A DNA stretch of 64,000 nt from Ga0077555 sp050187415 (GCA_050187415.1 JBFWXN010000010.1:37153-101152), one strand, 5' to 3'. Shown: positions 9,186 to 17,959, counted from the stretch's first letter. Notes: generated from the letters alone by a model not told the origin. A program made the numbers and translations.

Positions 9186-10400
9186 TCAGATGGGGTCGCT
9201 TTCCACTCTGGGCAGGAACCAGGCAAGGAGGCCGATCAGCGGCAGGAAGGCACACATCCGGTAGACCGCCTCGATGCTGGTCAGGTCCGCGATGTGCCCG
9301 AGTGCCGCCGCGCTCAGGGCTCCAAGGCCGAACGTCACCCCATAGAACAGCCCTGCGGTCATGCCGACCTTTCCCGGCAACAGCTCCAACGCGTAGACCA
9401 GGATCGCCGGGAACGCGCTCGACATGATCGCGCCGATCAGAACGGTCAGCGCGATGGTCCAACCGAGGCCGACCCAGGGCAGGATCAGCGTGAACGGCAA
9501 GGCGCCGAGGATCGAGATCCAGATGATCGCGCGCCGGCCGATCCGGTCGCCGAGATAGCCGCCGATCAGGGCACCCGCAACCTGCGAGATCAGGAACAGG
9601 AACAGCAGTAGTTGCGAGGTCTGCACGCTCACCTGGAACCGGTCGATCAAATAGAAGGTATAATAAGAGGTTAGGCTGCCGGTATAGGCGCTCTTCGAGA
9701 ACATCAGGATAAACAGAATGAGCACCGCGAGAGCGACACCCGGTGCGAGCTTCACACCGGCGCCGAGGCCGCCGGCCAACGCGACGGAGGGCTTCGGACC
9801 CTGCGTGACATACCAGCGGCCGACCCACGCAAGCAGCATCATGGCGACGAGCACGACACCCGAGAACCAGATGAGGCTGCGCTGGCCGGCCGGCACGACA
9901 ATCGCCGCCGCAAGCAGCGGTCCGACCGCCGAACCCGATTGACCACCGACCTGGAACAGCGACTGGGTCAGCCCGACCCGCGCGCCGGCCGCCAAACGCG
10001 CCATACGCACGGCCTCGGGGTGGAAGATCGACGATCCCAGCCCGATCAGCATCGCCCCAATGAACAGCACGGCGTAGCTGTGCGCCGTCGCCAGCATGAT
10101 GAGGCCAACCAGCGTCGAGCCCATGCCCATGGCGAGCGAATAGGGCATAGGGCGCCGGTCTGTAATCATCCCGACGATCGGCTGCAGCAGCGACGCCGTG
10201 AACTGGAACGCGAGCGTGAGCAGCCCGATCTGCCCAAAATCCAGCAGGTAAGTCTCCTTGATGATGGGATAGATGGCCGGGAGCAGCGCCTGCGTCATAT
10301 CGTTGAGGAAGTGCGCGAAACACAGCGCCGCGACGATCGGATAGGCTGCCTCCCGCACGACTGGTAGCGAGGAAGCAGGCGCGGCGGCCGTCGTGCGCAT
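9186..10400 (-). CDS. MFS transporter, fosmidomycin-resistance (Fsr)-like
   Basis: Inner-membrane major facilitator of 404 aa with about 12 hydrophobic segments. FAHFLNDMTQALLPAIYPII near the N-terminus and IFHPEA in the first half are characteristic of the Fsr branch; IGGYLGDRIGRR is the second MFS loop motif. Escherichia coli Fsr exports fosmidomycin; the natural substrate here is unknown. ATG 10400 follows GAGGG at good spacing; the frame continues upstream to 10586, but those 62 residues do not look like part of the family. It is divergent from the flavin monooxygenase at 10615, leaving a 214-base shared control region. Confidence 0.9.
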   Translation of the reverse strand: MRTTAAAPASSLPVVREAAYPIVAALCFAHFLNDMTQALLPAIYPIIKETYLLDFGQIGLLTLAFQFTASLLQPIVGMITDRRPMPYSLAMGMGSTLVGLIMLATAHSYAVLFIGAMLIGLGSSIFHPEAVRMARLAAGARVGLTQSLFQVGGQSGSAVGPLLAAAIVVPAGQRSLIWFSGVVLVAMMLLAWVGRWYVTQGPKPSVALAGGLGAGVKLAPGVALAVLILFILMFSKSAYTGSLTSYYTFYLIDRFQVSVQTSQLLLFLFLISQVAGALIGGYLGDRIGRRAIIWISILGALPFTLILPWVGLGWTIALTVLIGAIMSSAFPAILVYALELLPGKVGMTAGLFYGVTFGLGALSAAALGHIADLTSIEAVYRMCAFLPLIGLLAWFLPRVESDPI

Positions 10401-10614
10401 GAAGGGCCCTCGATAAAGTGGAGACGCCGGCTGGCATCCTTCGCACCGGGCGAACCGATCGGGTGCCGGCGGCGCACTTTCTTTTAGGAGTGCCGCGGCG
10501 GTCAAGGGGCAAGCTGCCGTAAATATACGGGCATGCGTTTCCCGCAGAGCTTGATCGTGCGCGGCCCTTGGGTTGAACTGGGGCAACGACAGTCAACTGC
10601 GGGAGAGATCTGCG

Positions 10615-11691
10615 ATGCGCCCCCTCGAATTCGGCTGGTTCCTGCCGACTCGCGGCGACACCGACGATTATGGGGATCCGCTCAAGATTCCCGCTGGGAT
10701 GGAGATGTTCACCCGCGTGGCGAAAGCGGCCGAAGCCGCCCATTTCGAATACATGCTGATACCCGTCGGCCACCAGTGCTGGGACGCCTGGATGACGGGC
10801 GCGCTGATGATCGGCCAGACGAAAAAAATGCGCATGCTGGTCGCCGCACGGCCGAGCTACATCAATCCGGTATTGCTCGCCAAGATGATCGCCACCTGCG
10901 ACCAGCTCTCGGGAGGTCGCATCTCGGTGAACCTTATCGCCGGCCAGAGCGAACAGGAGAACATCGCCGAAGGCGTGAAGTGGTCGAAGGAAGAGCGATA
11001 CGAAATTATGGACGAGGAGGTCTCGATCCTGAAGGCGCTTTGGACCCAGGGCGACGGCCGCACCGACTGGAACGGCAAATACTACACGCTGAAGCAGGCG
11101 GAGCTGACACCGAAACCCTACCAGAAGCCGCATCCGGGCTTCTACCTCGGCGGCGGCTCACGACAGGCGTGGGAGCTCTCGGCCAAGCATTCCGACGTGC
11201 ATCTCTTCTGGGGCGACACCTACGCGACGATTTCGCAACAGATGGCGACCCTGCGCGATATGGCGGCAAAGCATGACCGGGCAGATCAGCTCGGCTTCGG
11301 CATGCGGCTCCAGATCATCTGCCGCGAGAACGAGAAGGAGGCTTGGGACGCCGCCGACGCGCTGATAGCAAACGTCGGCGCCGAGCGGGAAGCCTATATC
11401 AAGACCTATTACGCCGCTTCCGAGGCCAACCGGCGCGTGCAGGCGCTGCGTGCCAAGGGCGACATCATCGCGCCGAATTTGTGGGTCGGCCTTGCGAAGG
11501 CGCGCCCAGGCGCCGGCGTGGTGATCGTCGGCAATCCCGAGCAGTGTGCCGACGTCCTCCAGGCTTACATCGACCTCGGCTGCCACTCGTTCTGTCTGTC
11601 CGGTTATCTGCACGACGCGGAGGCGGAGCGCTTCGACCGCATGGTGCGGCCGATCCTGCTCGACCGGAACAAGACCCGCATGGCCGCCTGA
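10615..11691 (+). CDS. LLM-class flavin-dependent oxidoreductase (alkanesulfonate monooxygenase-like)
   Basis: Luciferase-like monooxygenase of 358 aa with the typical TIM-barrel pattern: EFGWFLPTRGDTDDYG at the start, LSGGRISVNLIAGQSEQE in the first half, GGGSRQAWELS around the middle and IVGNPEQCADVLQAYIDLG towards the C-terminus. It resembles the SsuD group, which oxidises alkanesulfonates with FMNH2 from a partner reductase, but no ssuE or ssuABC genes are nearby. Start at ATG 10615 behind GGGAGAG. It is convergent with the SDR at 11715. Confidence 0.92.
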   Translation: MRPLEFGWFLPTRGDTDDYGDPLKIPAGMEMFTRVAKAAEAAHFEYMLIPVGHQCWDAWMTGALMIGQTKKMRMLVAARPSYINPVLLAKMIATCDQLSGGRISVNLIAGQSEQENIAEGVKWSKEERYEIMDEEVSILKALWTQGDGRTDWNGKYYTLKQAELTPKPYQKPHPGFYLGGGSRQAWELSAKHSDVHLFWGDTYATISQQMATLRDMAAKHDRADQLGFGMRLQIICRENEKEAWDAADALIANVGAEREAYIKTYYAASEANRRVQALRAKGDIIAPNLWVGLAKARPGAGVVIVGNPEQCADVLQAYIDLGCHSFCLSGYLHDAEAERFDRMVRPILLDRNKTRMAA

Positions 11692-11714
11692 CGTCGCGGG
11701 CCGATCGCATCACC

Positions 11715-12446
11715 TCAGCGTGCGACCAAGCCGCCGTCGATAACCAGTTCGGAGCCCGTCATGAAAAGCGTGGCGTCCGACAGGAGCCAGACCACCGCCT
11801 CGGCGATCTCGCTTGGCAGAGCCATGCGGCCGAGCGGGATGTCGGCTGACATGCGCTCCTTCGAGCGGCCGGGATCGCGCGTCGCCGCCGCGATGCCGTC
11901 CACCATGTTGCTCTCGACAAACGCCGGATGGACCGAGTTGCAGCGGACTTTTGGGGTTTTTCTCGCGCCCGACAGGGCCACGGATTTCGTCAGCAGACGC
12001 ACCGCCCCCTTGGAGGCATTGTAGGCTGCGAGGTTGGCGCCGCCGACAAGGCCCGATACCGACGACAGGTTGACGATTGACGGCGCCTTCGATTTGGCAA
12101 GCGCCGGCATCCCGTATTTGCAGCCGAGGAACACGCCGTCGGCGTTGATCGCCATGACCCGGCGCCATTCGGCGAAGCTCGTCTGCTCGACGTCCCCAAG
12201 ACTCACGATGCCGGCATTGTTGACCAATCCGTCGAGCCTGCCGTAGCGACGGCAGATCTCCGCCATGGCCTTCTGCCAATCGGCCTCGTTCGTGACATCG
12301 AGCACGAGATCCACCGCAGGCCGGCCGGCGAGATCGCTCCTCACGACAATGCCGCCTTCCGCTGCGACCGCCGAAGCAATCGCCGTACCCAAGGTCCCGG
12401 CCGCGCCGGTGACCAGGATGACTCGGTCGTCGAGACGTGTCGTCAT
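11715..12446 (-). CDS. SDR-family NAD(P)-dependent oxidoreductase
   Basis: Classical short-chain dehydrogenase/reductase of 243 aa. Cofactor loop TGAAGTLG at 13-20, NNAG at 76-79, catalytic serine in NLSSVSG near 128-131, and Tyr142/Lys146 in AYNASK. The C-terminal LVIDGG is also typical. An Asp early in the third strand region (RSDLAG) suggests a preference for NAD over NADP, which is inference. It is divergent from the CoA-transferase at 12632 with 185 bases between them. Confidence 0.93.
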   Translation of the reverse strand: MTTRLDDRVILVTGAAGTLGTAIASAVAAEGGIVVRSDLAGRPAVDLVLDVTNEADWQKAMAEICRRYGRLDGLVNNAGIVSLGDVEQTSFAEWRRVMAINADGVFLGCKYGMPALAKSKAPSIVNLSSVSGLVGGANLAAYNASKGAVRLLTKSVALSGARKTPKVRCNSVHPAFVESNMVDGIAAATRDPGRSKERMSADIPLGRMALPSEIAEAVVWLLSDATLFMTGSELVIDGGLVAR

Positions 12447-12631
12447 GCTTCCCCATCATGTCTGATCCAACAATGCTAGCACGGCGGCGACCGCCGTCCT
12501 CAGCTTCGTGACGCTCCGCTCGTGCCCAAGACGGGTGCAATGGCAAAGCAGTCCGCGCCCCTCGCGACTTGACGATAGGGCTCAGGGCGCCCACACAACC
12601 GCCGACATGATAAAAAAGAGGCGAAGACACG

Positions 12632-13756
12632 ATGAGACCGCTCGAAGGTTTGATGGCCGTGTCGGTCGAGCAGGCGATCGCCGGGCCCATGTGCGGTCGG
12701 CTCCTGGCAGACGGCGGCGCGCGGGTGGTCAAGGTTGAGCGGCCGGAAGGAGACTTTGCGCGCGCCTACGACCGCATGCTCGACGGCGAGAGCATTTATT
12801 TCGTATGGCTGAACCGCGGCAAGGAGTCCGCCATCTGCGACTTGTCGAAACCCGGCGACCGGGCCTTCTTCGAGGCTATGGTGGCGAAGGCTGACATCCT
12901 GGTGCAGAACCTGAAGCCCGGAGCGCTGGCGAAGCTGGGCCTCGGCACGGACGTGCTGACGGCACGCCATCCCCGGCTGATCGCATGCTCCATCTCAGGC
13001 TATGGCGATACCGGCCCCTACGCCGAGCGCAAGGCCTACGACATGCTGATCCAGGCCGAGTCGGGCCTCGCATCCGTCACCGGCAGCCCAGGTGAACCGT
13101 CCCGCGTCGGCATCTCGATCGTCGACATCACCACGGGGCATCACGCCTACGAGGCCATCCTCGAGGCCCTCATCCGTCGCGGCACGACCGGCAAGGGCGC
13201 CGACATCCGCATCTCGATGTTCGACGTCATGGCGGAATACATGAGCGTTCCCATGATGCAGGGCCGCGCCGGATTCCCGCAACCGCGCATCGGCCTGCGG
13301 CACACCGCGCTCGCCCCCTATGGCGTGTTCGCGACAAAAGACGGGCAGCCGGTCCTGATTTCGATCCAGAACGAGCGCGAGTGGCGCGCGCTGTGCGAGA
13401 AGGTGCTCGACAACCCGGACCTCGCACGAGACCCGCGTTTCGCTTCCAACTCGGACCGCGTCGCGCATCGAGAGGAGTGCGATGCCATCATCCAGGCTTG
13501 GTTTTCCAAACAGGCGATCGCCGATGCCATTGCCCGTCTCGATGCGGCCGACATCGCGTTTGGTCGTGTCTCGGATTGGGCGGCGCTACGCGATCATCCT
13601 CACCTGCGTCTGATCGATGTTGCCTATGCCAAGGGCACAACGACCATTCCTGCACCGGCCGCCCTTTGGGACGGCGGCATGCGCGAGACCAAGGGTGTTC
13701 CGGAGCTTGGCGCCGACACCGAGCAACTGCGCAAGGAGTTCCCGTCCGGCCCATAG
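12632..13756 (+). CDS. Class III CoA-transferase (CaiB/BaiF family)
   Basis: Formyl-CoA/carnitine-type CoA transferase of 374 aa moving CoA between carboxylic acids. Family signatures: GPMCGRLLADGGARVVKVE near the N-terminus, WLNRGKESAICDL, and GEPSRVGISIVDITTG with the predicted catalytic Asp165. A purine-rich AGAGG precedes the ATG. A cytosolic role in activating an organic acid as its CoA ester is expected. Nearby CoA-related genes (enoyl-CoA hydratase at 14781, CoA-binding protein at 13784, thioesterase at 16291) are on mixed strands, so a common pathway is only a possibility. Confidence 0.93.
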   Translation: MRPLEGLMAVSVEQAIAGPMCGRLLADGGARVVKVERPEGDFARAYDRMLDGESIYFVWLNRGKESAICDLSKPGDRAFFEAMVAKADILVQNLKPGALAKLGLGTDVLTARHPRLIACSISGYGDTGPYAERKAYDMLIQAESGLASVTGSPGEPSRVGISIVDITTGHHAYEAILEALIRRGTTGKGADIRISMFDVMAEYMSVPMMQGRAGFPQPRIGLRHTALAPYGVFATKDGQPVLISIQNEREWRALCEKVLDNPDLARDPRFASNSDRVAHREECDAIIQAWFSKQAIADAIARLDAADIAFGRVSDWAALRDHPHLRLIDVAYAKGTTTIPAPAALWDGGMRETKGVPELGADTEQLRKEFPSGP

Positions 13757-13783
13757 CACTGTGCCGACATCCGGGTCCCGCTC

Positions 13784-14320
13784 TCACGGTTTTCGGGGGC
13801 CGCTGATCATCTGGTTTTGCACGCCGCGACCGAGCAGCGGCCGACGCGATGATACGACGCCCGCATTGACGCCCATCCAGCCGATCTCGCCCGAGAGGCG
13901 GCCATATTCGATCTTCGGGCACCGGTTCATGACGACGCGCAGTCCGGCGGCTTCCGCTTCGGCCGCTGCTGCGTCGTTGCGCACCGAAAGCTGCATCCAC
14001 ACCGTCTTGATGGCGAGTTGATCCCTCAGCCTGATCGCCTCGCGCGTCACGTCGAGAGCCGCTTCGGAATTGCGAAAGACATCGACCATATCGACCGGTG
14101 CAGGTACCTCATCGAGCGTCCCATAGACGCGCTGTCCAGCAATCTCCTTGCCCGCCAGCCCCGGGTTGATCGGATGCACGCGGTAGCCCTTGCCGACGAG
14201 ATACTTGAGCGCGAAGAAACTCGGCCGGTTGATGTTCGCCGACGCGCCCACCATCGCGATCGTCCGGGTCTCGGTCAGGATCGTGGCAATGTAGGCATCG
14301 TCGTAGCTGTCGTGGTTCAT
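13784..14320 (-). CDS. CoA-binding domain protein (YccU-like)
   Basis: Single CoA-binding Rossmann domain of 178 aa, related to the N-terminal domain of succinyl-CoA synthetase alpha. The nucleotide loop is MVGASANINRPSF near residues 24-36, followed by GYRVHPINPG and VDMVDVFRN. The function of stand-alone members is unknown. Its start codon overlaps the stop of the VOC gene by 4 bases, so translation is probably coupled; it is the last gene of the 16201-to-13784 minus-strand cluster. Confidence 0.9.
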   Translation of the reverse strand: MNHDSYDDAYIATILTETRTIAMVGASANINRPSFFALKYLVGKGYRVHPINPGLAGKEIAGQRVYGTLDEVPAPVDMVDVFRNSEAALDVTREAIRLRDQLAIKTVWMQLSVRNDAAAAEAEAAGLRVVMNRCPKIEYGRLSGEIGWMGVNAGVVSSRRPLLGRGVQNQMISGPRKP

Positions 14321-14787
14321 GGGGTCTCTGTCATGTTGCCGCCGGCCGCAGCGCCCGGCAACAGCAGGCGTCCTTCGGCATCGAGAGGAAAGAACGGATT
14401 ATAGGCGACCTCCCAGAGGTGATCGTCGGGATCGGCGAAATATGCGAGATACCCGCCCCAGAACGCCTTCTGTGCGGCCTTGACCAGGCGCGCGCCAGCA
14501 CCCACGGCGCGGGCCATCGCGTCGTCGACGGCGGATTCGCTCTCGACGTTCCAGGCAAGACTCGTTGCGGCGAAGCCGGTCGGTGTGTCGGCCAGGCCCG
14601 CGTCTTGCGCGAGATCGTGTCGCCCGAACAGGGATAGCACGACGCCACCGGCCTCGTAGAACGTAACCCCTTCCTGGCTTGCCGGCGACGCGACGAACCC
14701 CAGTCCGTCATAGAAGGCCCGCGCCCGCGCCATGTCGCGGACTCCGAGCGTCACCAGATTGATCCGCGGTGCGCCCACGATCAGCAC
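14317..14787 (-). CDS. VOC-family (glyoxalase-like) protein
   Basis: Vicinal oxygen chelate domain protein of about 156 aa with paired beta-alpha-beta-beta-beta units: INLVTLGVRDMARARAFYDG at the start, VTFYEAGGVVLSLFGR in the middle and YFADPDDHLWEVAYNPFF at the end. It could be a lyase, dioxygenase or binding protein; substrate unknown. The start is a GTG at 14787, overlapping the end of the upstream enoyl-CoA hydratase gene by 7 bases; GTG 14778 has better ribosome-binding spacing. Confidence 0.88.
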   Translation of the reverse strand: MLIVGAPRINLVTLGVRDMARARAFYDGLGFVASPASQEGVTFYEAGGVVLSLFGRHDLAQDAGLADTPTGFAATSLAWNVESESAVDDAMARAVGAGARLVKAAQKAFWGGYLAYFADPDDHLWEVAYNPFFPLDAEGRLLLPGAAAGGNMTETP

Positions 14788-15611
14788 CCCCGCCAGACCG
14801 GCGGCCGCTTCTCGATGAACGCGCCGATCCCCTCTTCCGCGTCCCGATAGAGCATGTTGCGGACCATCACGGCTGCGGCCTCTGCGTAAGCTTCGGCAAC
14901 GGGCATCTCGAGTTGGCGGTAAAAAGCTTCCTTGCCGATGGCCACCGTGGCCGGCGACTTTGCGGAGATGATCTCGGCCATCGCAAGCGCTCCGGTCAGC
15001 GCCTCACCCTCGGGCACGACGCGATTGACGAGGCCGTAGTGTGCGGCCGCTCGCGCCTCGAGCATCTCGCCCAGCAGAAGCATCTCCATGGCATGCTTGC
15101 GCGACACGTTTCTCGACAGAGCGACCATCGGCGTCGAGCAGAAGAGGCCGATGTTGACCCCCGGCGTGGCAAAGCGCGCCGCGGCTCCCGCGACGGCAAG
15201 ATCGCACGTTGCAACGAGTTGGCATCCGGCCGCCGACGCGACGCCCTCGACCGCCGCGATAAACGGCTTCGGTGAGCGCACGATCGAGAGCATCATGCGG
15301 GCGCACACATCCATGAGATGGGTGAAATACGCCCGCCCGCCATCGGCATCCGACCGTCGCTCGGTCATTTCCTTCAAGTCATGACCGGCAGAAAAGGCGG
15401 GACCGTCGCCCGCGATGATCACCGCATCCACATCTGCCGTGAGCGACGCTCTGTCGATCGCAGCCTGCAGCGCATCGATCAGGGCCTCCGACAGCGAATT
15501 TCGCTGCCGGGGCCGGTTGAGGGTCAAAACGAGGACGCGACCCCGCATCTCCTGGCGCAGAACGCTCTCGAACGCCGACGTGGCGCCAGCCTCCTGTGAG
15601 CCACCGTGCAT
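14781..15611 (-). CDS. Enoyl-CoA hydratase/isomerase family protein (ECHDC3-like)
   Basis: Crotonase-fold protein of 276 aa. The oxyanion-hole block is FSAGHDLKEM. The second active-site loop reads ATPGVNIGLFCSTPMVALSR, which matches the ECHDC3 subgroup and lacks the two glutamates that hydrate the double bond in classical enoyl-CoA hydratases, so hydratase activity is doubtful. Start at ATG 15611 behind a strong AAAGGAG; a GTG at 15653 overlaps the upstream stop codon but is less convincing. It forms a tight cluster with the VOC and CoA-binding genes. Confidence 0.9.
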   Translation of the reverse strand: MHGGSQEAGATSAFESVLRQEMRGRVLVLTLNRPRQRNSLSEALIDALQAAIDRASLTADVDAVIIAGDGPAFSAGHDLKEMTERRSDADGGRAYFTHLMDVCARMMLSIVRSPKPFIAAVEGVASAAGCQLVATCDLAVAGAAARFATPGVNIGLFCSTPMVALSRNVSRKHAMEMLLLGEMLEARAAAHYGLVNRVVPEGEALTGALAMAEIISAKSPATVAIGKEAFYRQLEMPVAEAYAEAAAVMVRNMLYRDAEEGIGAFIEKRPPVWRGC

Positions 15612-15624
15612 TACCACTCCTTTC

Positions 15625-15644
15625 GCCGATCGCGCGCGATCGGC
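15625..15644. repeat. 20-base perfect palindrome between two clustered genes
   Basis: Perfect dyad GCCGATCGCGCGCGATCGGC located between the stop of the secreted-protein gene and the ribosome-binding site of the enoyl-CoA hydratase gene. It could be a hairpin that protects the upstream message or a protein-binding site. Confidence 0.5.
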
Positions 15645-15649
15645 CTCCG

Positions 15650-16201
15650 TCACTGAAGAACCTTCTCGATTTCCGCCCGGTTCTTCTTCACGATCTCGAC
15701 GTTCTCCGGATACTTCAACGGCGGCGTGTGCTTGAGCGCCTCCGTCAGTTCGTCGAGCATCTGCTTCTTGTCCTTCTCGGCGATCGTCTTGTCCGCCTTG
15801 ACGTCCTCGATCTCTTTCTTGATCGAGGTCACGGGGTCGGTGAACGTGCCCTGCTCGTCGAGGCCGCCCAGCACCATCGAGATGTTGAACGCGACATCGT
15901 CGTAATCGATGTAGCTCTGGAAACCGTGCTTCTTGGCGATCTCCTCGAGTTGCGCCTGGACCTTCGGGTCAGGGCTTTCCGTGGGTTGCGCTCCCTGCGG
16001 CTGAGGCAGCGCCGCGATGTCCTTCTGCGCGCCGATGAAGCCCTTGATGTGGGCCTCGGTTAGCTTGACTTGATTGAACTGCTCCTCGCTCTCCTGGGGG
16101 GCTTGCGCCTTCGGCGCCTGCGCGCCGGCCGGACCCGATAACGCCAACCCGATACCGACCGCGGCAATGAAAGCCGCCAAAACCGTTCTGTTGAGCCGCA
16201 T
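15650..16201 (-). CDS. Secreted hypothetical protein with heat-stable helical domain
   Basis: A 183-aa protein with a clear signal peptide (MRLNRTVLAAFIAAVGIGLA, cleavage near GAQA) and a charged, helix-prone mature part. I do not recognise a named domain; features are a Pro/Ala/Gln-rich linker after cleavage, FNQVKLTEAHIKGFIGAQKD, and a Lys/Glu-rich second half (about residues 125-183) that ends in EKVLQ. Start at ATG 16201 because AGGAG is 9 bases upstream; ATG 16210 would sit directly on it. It heads the minus-strand cluster and is divergent from the thioesterase gene at 16291. Confidence 0.8.
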   Translation of the reverse strand: MRLNRTVLAAFIAAVGIGLALSGPAGAQAPKAQAPQESEEQFNQVKLTEAHIKGFIGAQKDIAALPQPQGAQPTESPDPKVQAQLEEIAKKHGFQSYIDYDDVAFNISMVLGGLDEQGTFTDPVTSIKKEIEDVKADKTIAEKDKKQMLDELTEALKHTPPLKYPENVEIVKKNRAEIEKVLQ

Positions 16202-16290
16202 TGCAACCATCTCCTGGATGTTTCACAGGGCCCTGCGAAAGGCTATAGAGCCCATCTACTCTTAAGCGCACGACTGGGACGCGAATAAGT

Positions 16291-16740
16291 ATGCCTAACG
16301 AAGCCCCGCCCCAAGCTCCGCTCAGCACCGAGGCCGTGTCGCGCATCATCGCCGAGACGTTCCCGGAGATCCACGCGGCAGGACGGCAGATAACGATCGA
16401 ATCCGTCGGTGCACGAGAAGCGCGGGTCCGCCTCGGCTTCGACCCCCTCCATCTCAGACCCGGCGGCACCGTCTCGGGACCTGCCATGTTCACGCTGGCC
16501 GACTTTACCATCTATGTGGCCCTGATCGCCACGCTCGGTGAAGCGGGCATAACGGCCGTAACCAGCAACCTTTCGATCACGTTCCTATTAAGGCCGGAAG
16601 CCGTCGATGTCATCGCCGATGCCCGGCTTCTGCGCATCGGGCGGCGTCTCGCTTATGCGGAGGTCGCCCTCTACTCGCAAGGTCGCGACGACATGATCGC
16701 CCACGCGACCGCGTCCTACGCCATCCCGTCTCGCAAATAA
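16291..16740 (+). CDS. PaaI-family hotdog-fold thioesterase
   Basis: Hotdog-fold protein of 149 aa of the PaaI/YdiI acyl-CoA thioesterase group. Signature: RPGGTVSGPAMFTLADFTIY in the central helix region, where the Asp of ADF stands at the catalytic position, then SNLSITFLLRP and a final strand ATASYAIPS. Expected to hydrolyse a CoA thioester in the cytoplasm; substrate unknown. The ribosome-binding site is weak. It lies directly upstream of the ribosomal protein operon but is separated from it by 207 bases and an independent promoter. Confidence 0.88.
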   Translation: MPNEAPPQAPLSTEAVSRIIAETFPEIHAAGRQITIESVGAREARVRLGFDPLHLRPGGTVSGPAMFTLADFTIYVALIATLGEAGITAVTSNLSITFLLRPEAVDVIADARLLRIGRRLAYAEVALYSQGRDDMIAHATASYAIPSRK

Positions 16741-16838
16741 CGGCAGTCTTCCACTATTTCGACTGTGGTTATATAATACCGCTCATCTAATATATTGAAA
16801 TCACACAATTATTAATTTTCAAAAGGGCCGGCGATGCA

Positions 16839-16867
16839 TTGACGGCGCATCCGTTGGCCACTATTAC
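16839..16867 (+). promoter_or_regulatory. Candidate sigma-70 promoter for rplM-rpsI
   Basis: TTGACG (16839-16844), 17-base spacer, TATTAC (16862-16867), placing transcription start near 16874 and leaving a leader of about 74 bases before rplM. The region upstream (16760-16825) is unusually AT-rich, like an UP element, and contains an additional TATAAT hexamer at 16772 without a good -35. Confidence 0.6.
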
Positions 16868-16947
16868 CATGTCGACGCCGCATTCGCGCTGCGCTGAAGG
16901 TGGCCGCAGGCTCGGTGCCTGGCCGCACCCTCCGGGAGATGCCATTC

Positions 16948-17409
16948 ATGAAGACCTACTCCGCCAAGCCTGGCGAGGTGGAAAAAAAGTGGGTGCTGAT
17001 CGACGCCAAAGGCCTCGTTGTCGGACGCCTCGCCACCCTGATTGCAACCCGCCTCAAGGGAAAGCACAAGGCCACGTACACGCCGCATGTGGACATGGGC
17101 GACAATGTCATCGTGGTCAACGCCGACAAAGTCGTGTTCACCGGCAACAAGTACGAAGGCAAGAAATATTACCGGCACACCGGCCACCCGGGCGGCATCA
17201 AAACGCGCACGCCGCGTCAGATCCTCGAAGGCAAGCATCCTGAGCGCGTCGTCGAACTCGCCGTCGGTCGCATGCTCGCGCGCGGACCTTTGCAGCGCAA
17301 GATCATGGGCAACCTCAAGGTCTACGCCGGCGCCGAGCACCCGCACGCGGCGCAAAGCCCCGAGGTGCTGGACGTTGCCAAGATGAACCGCAAGAACGTG
17401 AGAGCCTGA
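16948..17409 (+). CDS. rplM: 50S ribosomal protein L13
   Basis: Early-assembling large-subunit protein of 154 aa. MKTYSAKPGEVEKKWVLIDA at the start, then VVGRLAT, VDMGDNVIVVNADKVVFTG, YYRHTGHPGG and the VGRMLARGPL block are all typical of bacterial L13. Start at ATG 16948 behind GGGAG. An in-frame start at 16900 would add an unconserved extension. It is followed 5 bases later by rpsI, the near-universal pairing. Confidence 0.98.
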   Translation: MKTYSAKPGEVEKKWVLIDAKGLVVGRLATLIATRLKGKHKATYTPHVDMGDNVIVVNADKVVFTGNKYEGKKYYRHTGHPGGIKTRTPRQILEGKHPERVVELAVGRMLARGPLQRKIMGNLKVYAGAEHPHAAQSPEVLDVAKMNRKNVRA

Positions 17410-17414
17410 GACAC

Positions 17415-17903
17415 ATGGCCAACGAACCCAAGACGCTGTCCGGCCTGAGCGACCTGCAAGGCGAGGTCGTAGCCGCTGAACCTTCCGCGCCGGTCCACGT
17501 GCAGAAACTCGACGCCTATGGGCGGGCCTACGCAACGGGCAAGCGCAAGAACGCGGTCGCACGCGTCTGGCTGAAGCCCGGTGCCGGCAAGATCACCGTC
17601 AACGGCAAGGAGTTTGCTGCCTATTTCGCGCGGCCGGTGCTCCAGATGATCCTGAAGCAGCCGTTGGTCACCGCCAACCGGCTCGATCAGTTCGACGTGA
17701 CGGCAACCGTTGCCGGAGGCGGGCTGTCGGGACAGGCAGGTGCCGTGCGTCACGGCCTCTCCAAGGCACTGACCTACTACGAGCCGGGCCTCCGTGGCGC
17801 GCTCAAGCAGGGTGGCTTCCTCACGCGCGACAGCCGTGTCGTCGAGCGCAAGAAGTACGGCCGGATGAAAGCCCGCCGCAGCTTCCAGTTCTCCAAGCGC
17901 TGA
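17415..17903 (+). CDS. rpsI: 30S ribosomal protein S9
   Basis: Small-subunit protein of 162 aa; its C-terminal tail reaches the P-site tRNA. AYATGKRKNAVARVWLKPG is the S9 core; GGLSGQAGAVRHGLSKAL follows, and the tail ends in the expected FQFSKR. The first 35 residues are an acidic/neutral extension common in alphaproteobacteria. It is the second gene of the rplM-rpsI operon and is closed by the terminator at 17932. Confidence 0.98.
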   Translation: MANEPKTLSGLSDLQGEVVAAEPSAPVHVQKLDAYGRAYATGKRKNAVARVWLKPGAGKITVNGKEFAAYFARPVLQMILKQPLVTANRLDQFDVTATVAGGGLSGQAGAVRHGLSKALTYYEPGLRGALKQGGFLTRDSRVVERKKYGRMKARRSFQFSKR

Positions 17904-17931
17904 CGGCGCAGGTTCCCGGACAGCACAACTG

Positions 17932-17959
17932 AAAGGACCCGCCCGCGGGTCCTTTTTCG
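17932..17959 (+). terminator. Intrinsic terminator of the rplM-rpsI operon
   Basis: Stem AAAGGACCCGC / GCGGGTCCTTT with a minimal loop, running into T5 and CGTTTCG. It lies 28 bases after the rpsI stop codon. Confidence 0.88.

Noticed and set aside
9124..11133. Long minus-strand open frame of about 669 codons overlapping the MFS gene and the flavin monooxygenase.
   Set aside because: It is an Arg/Gly/Ala-rich out-of-frame reading of the MFS gene continuing antisense to a clear monooxygenase; the MFS frame has family motifs and membrane segments, this one does not.
16772..16777. Perfect TATAAT hexamer upstream of rplM.
   Set aside because: No acceptable -35 lies 15-19 bases upstream; the TTGACG-N17-TATTAC pair nearer the gene is a better promoter candidate.
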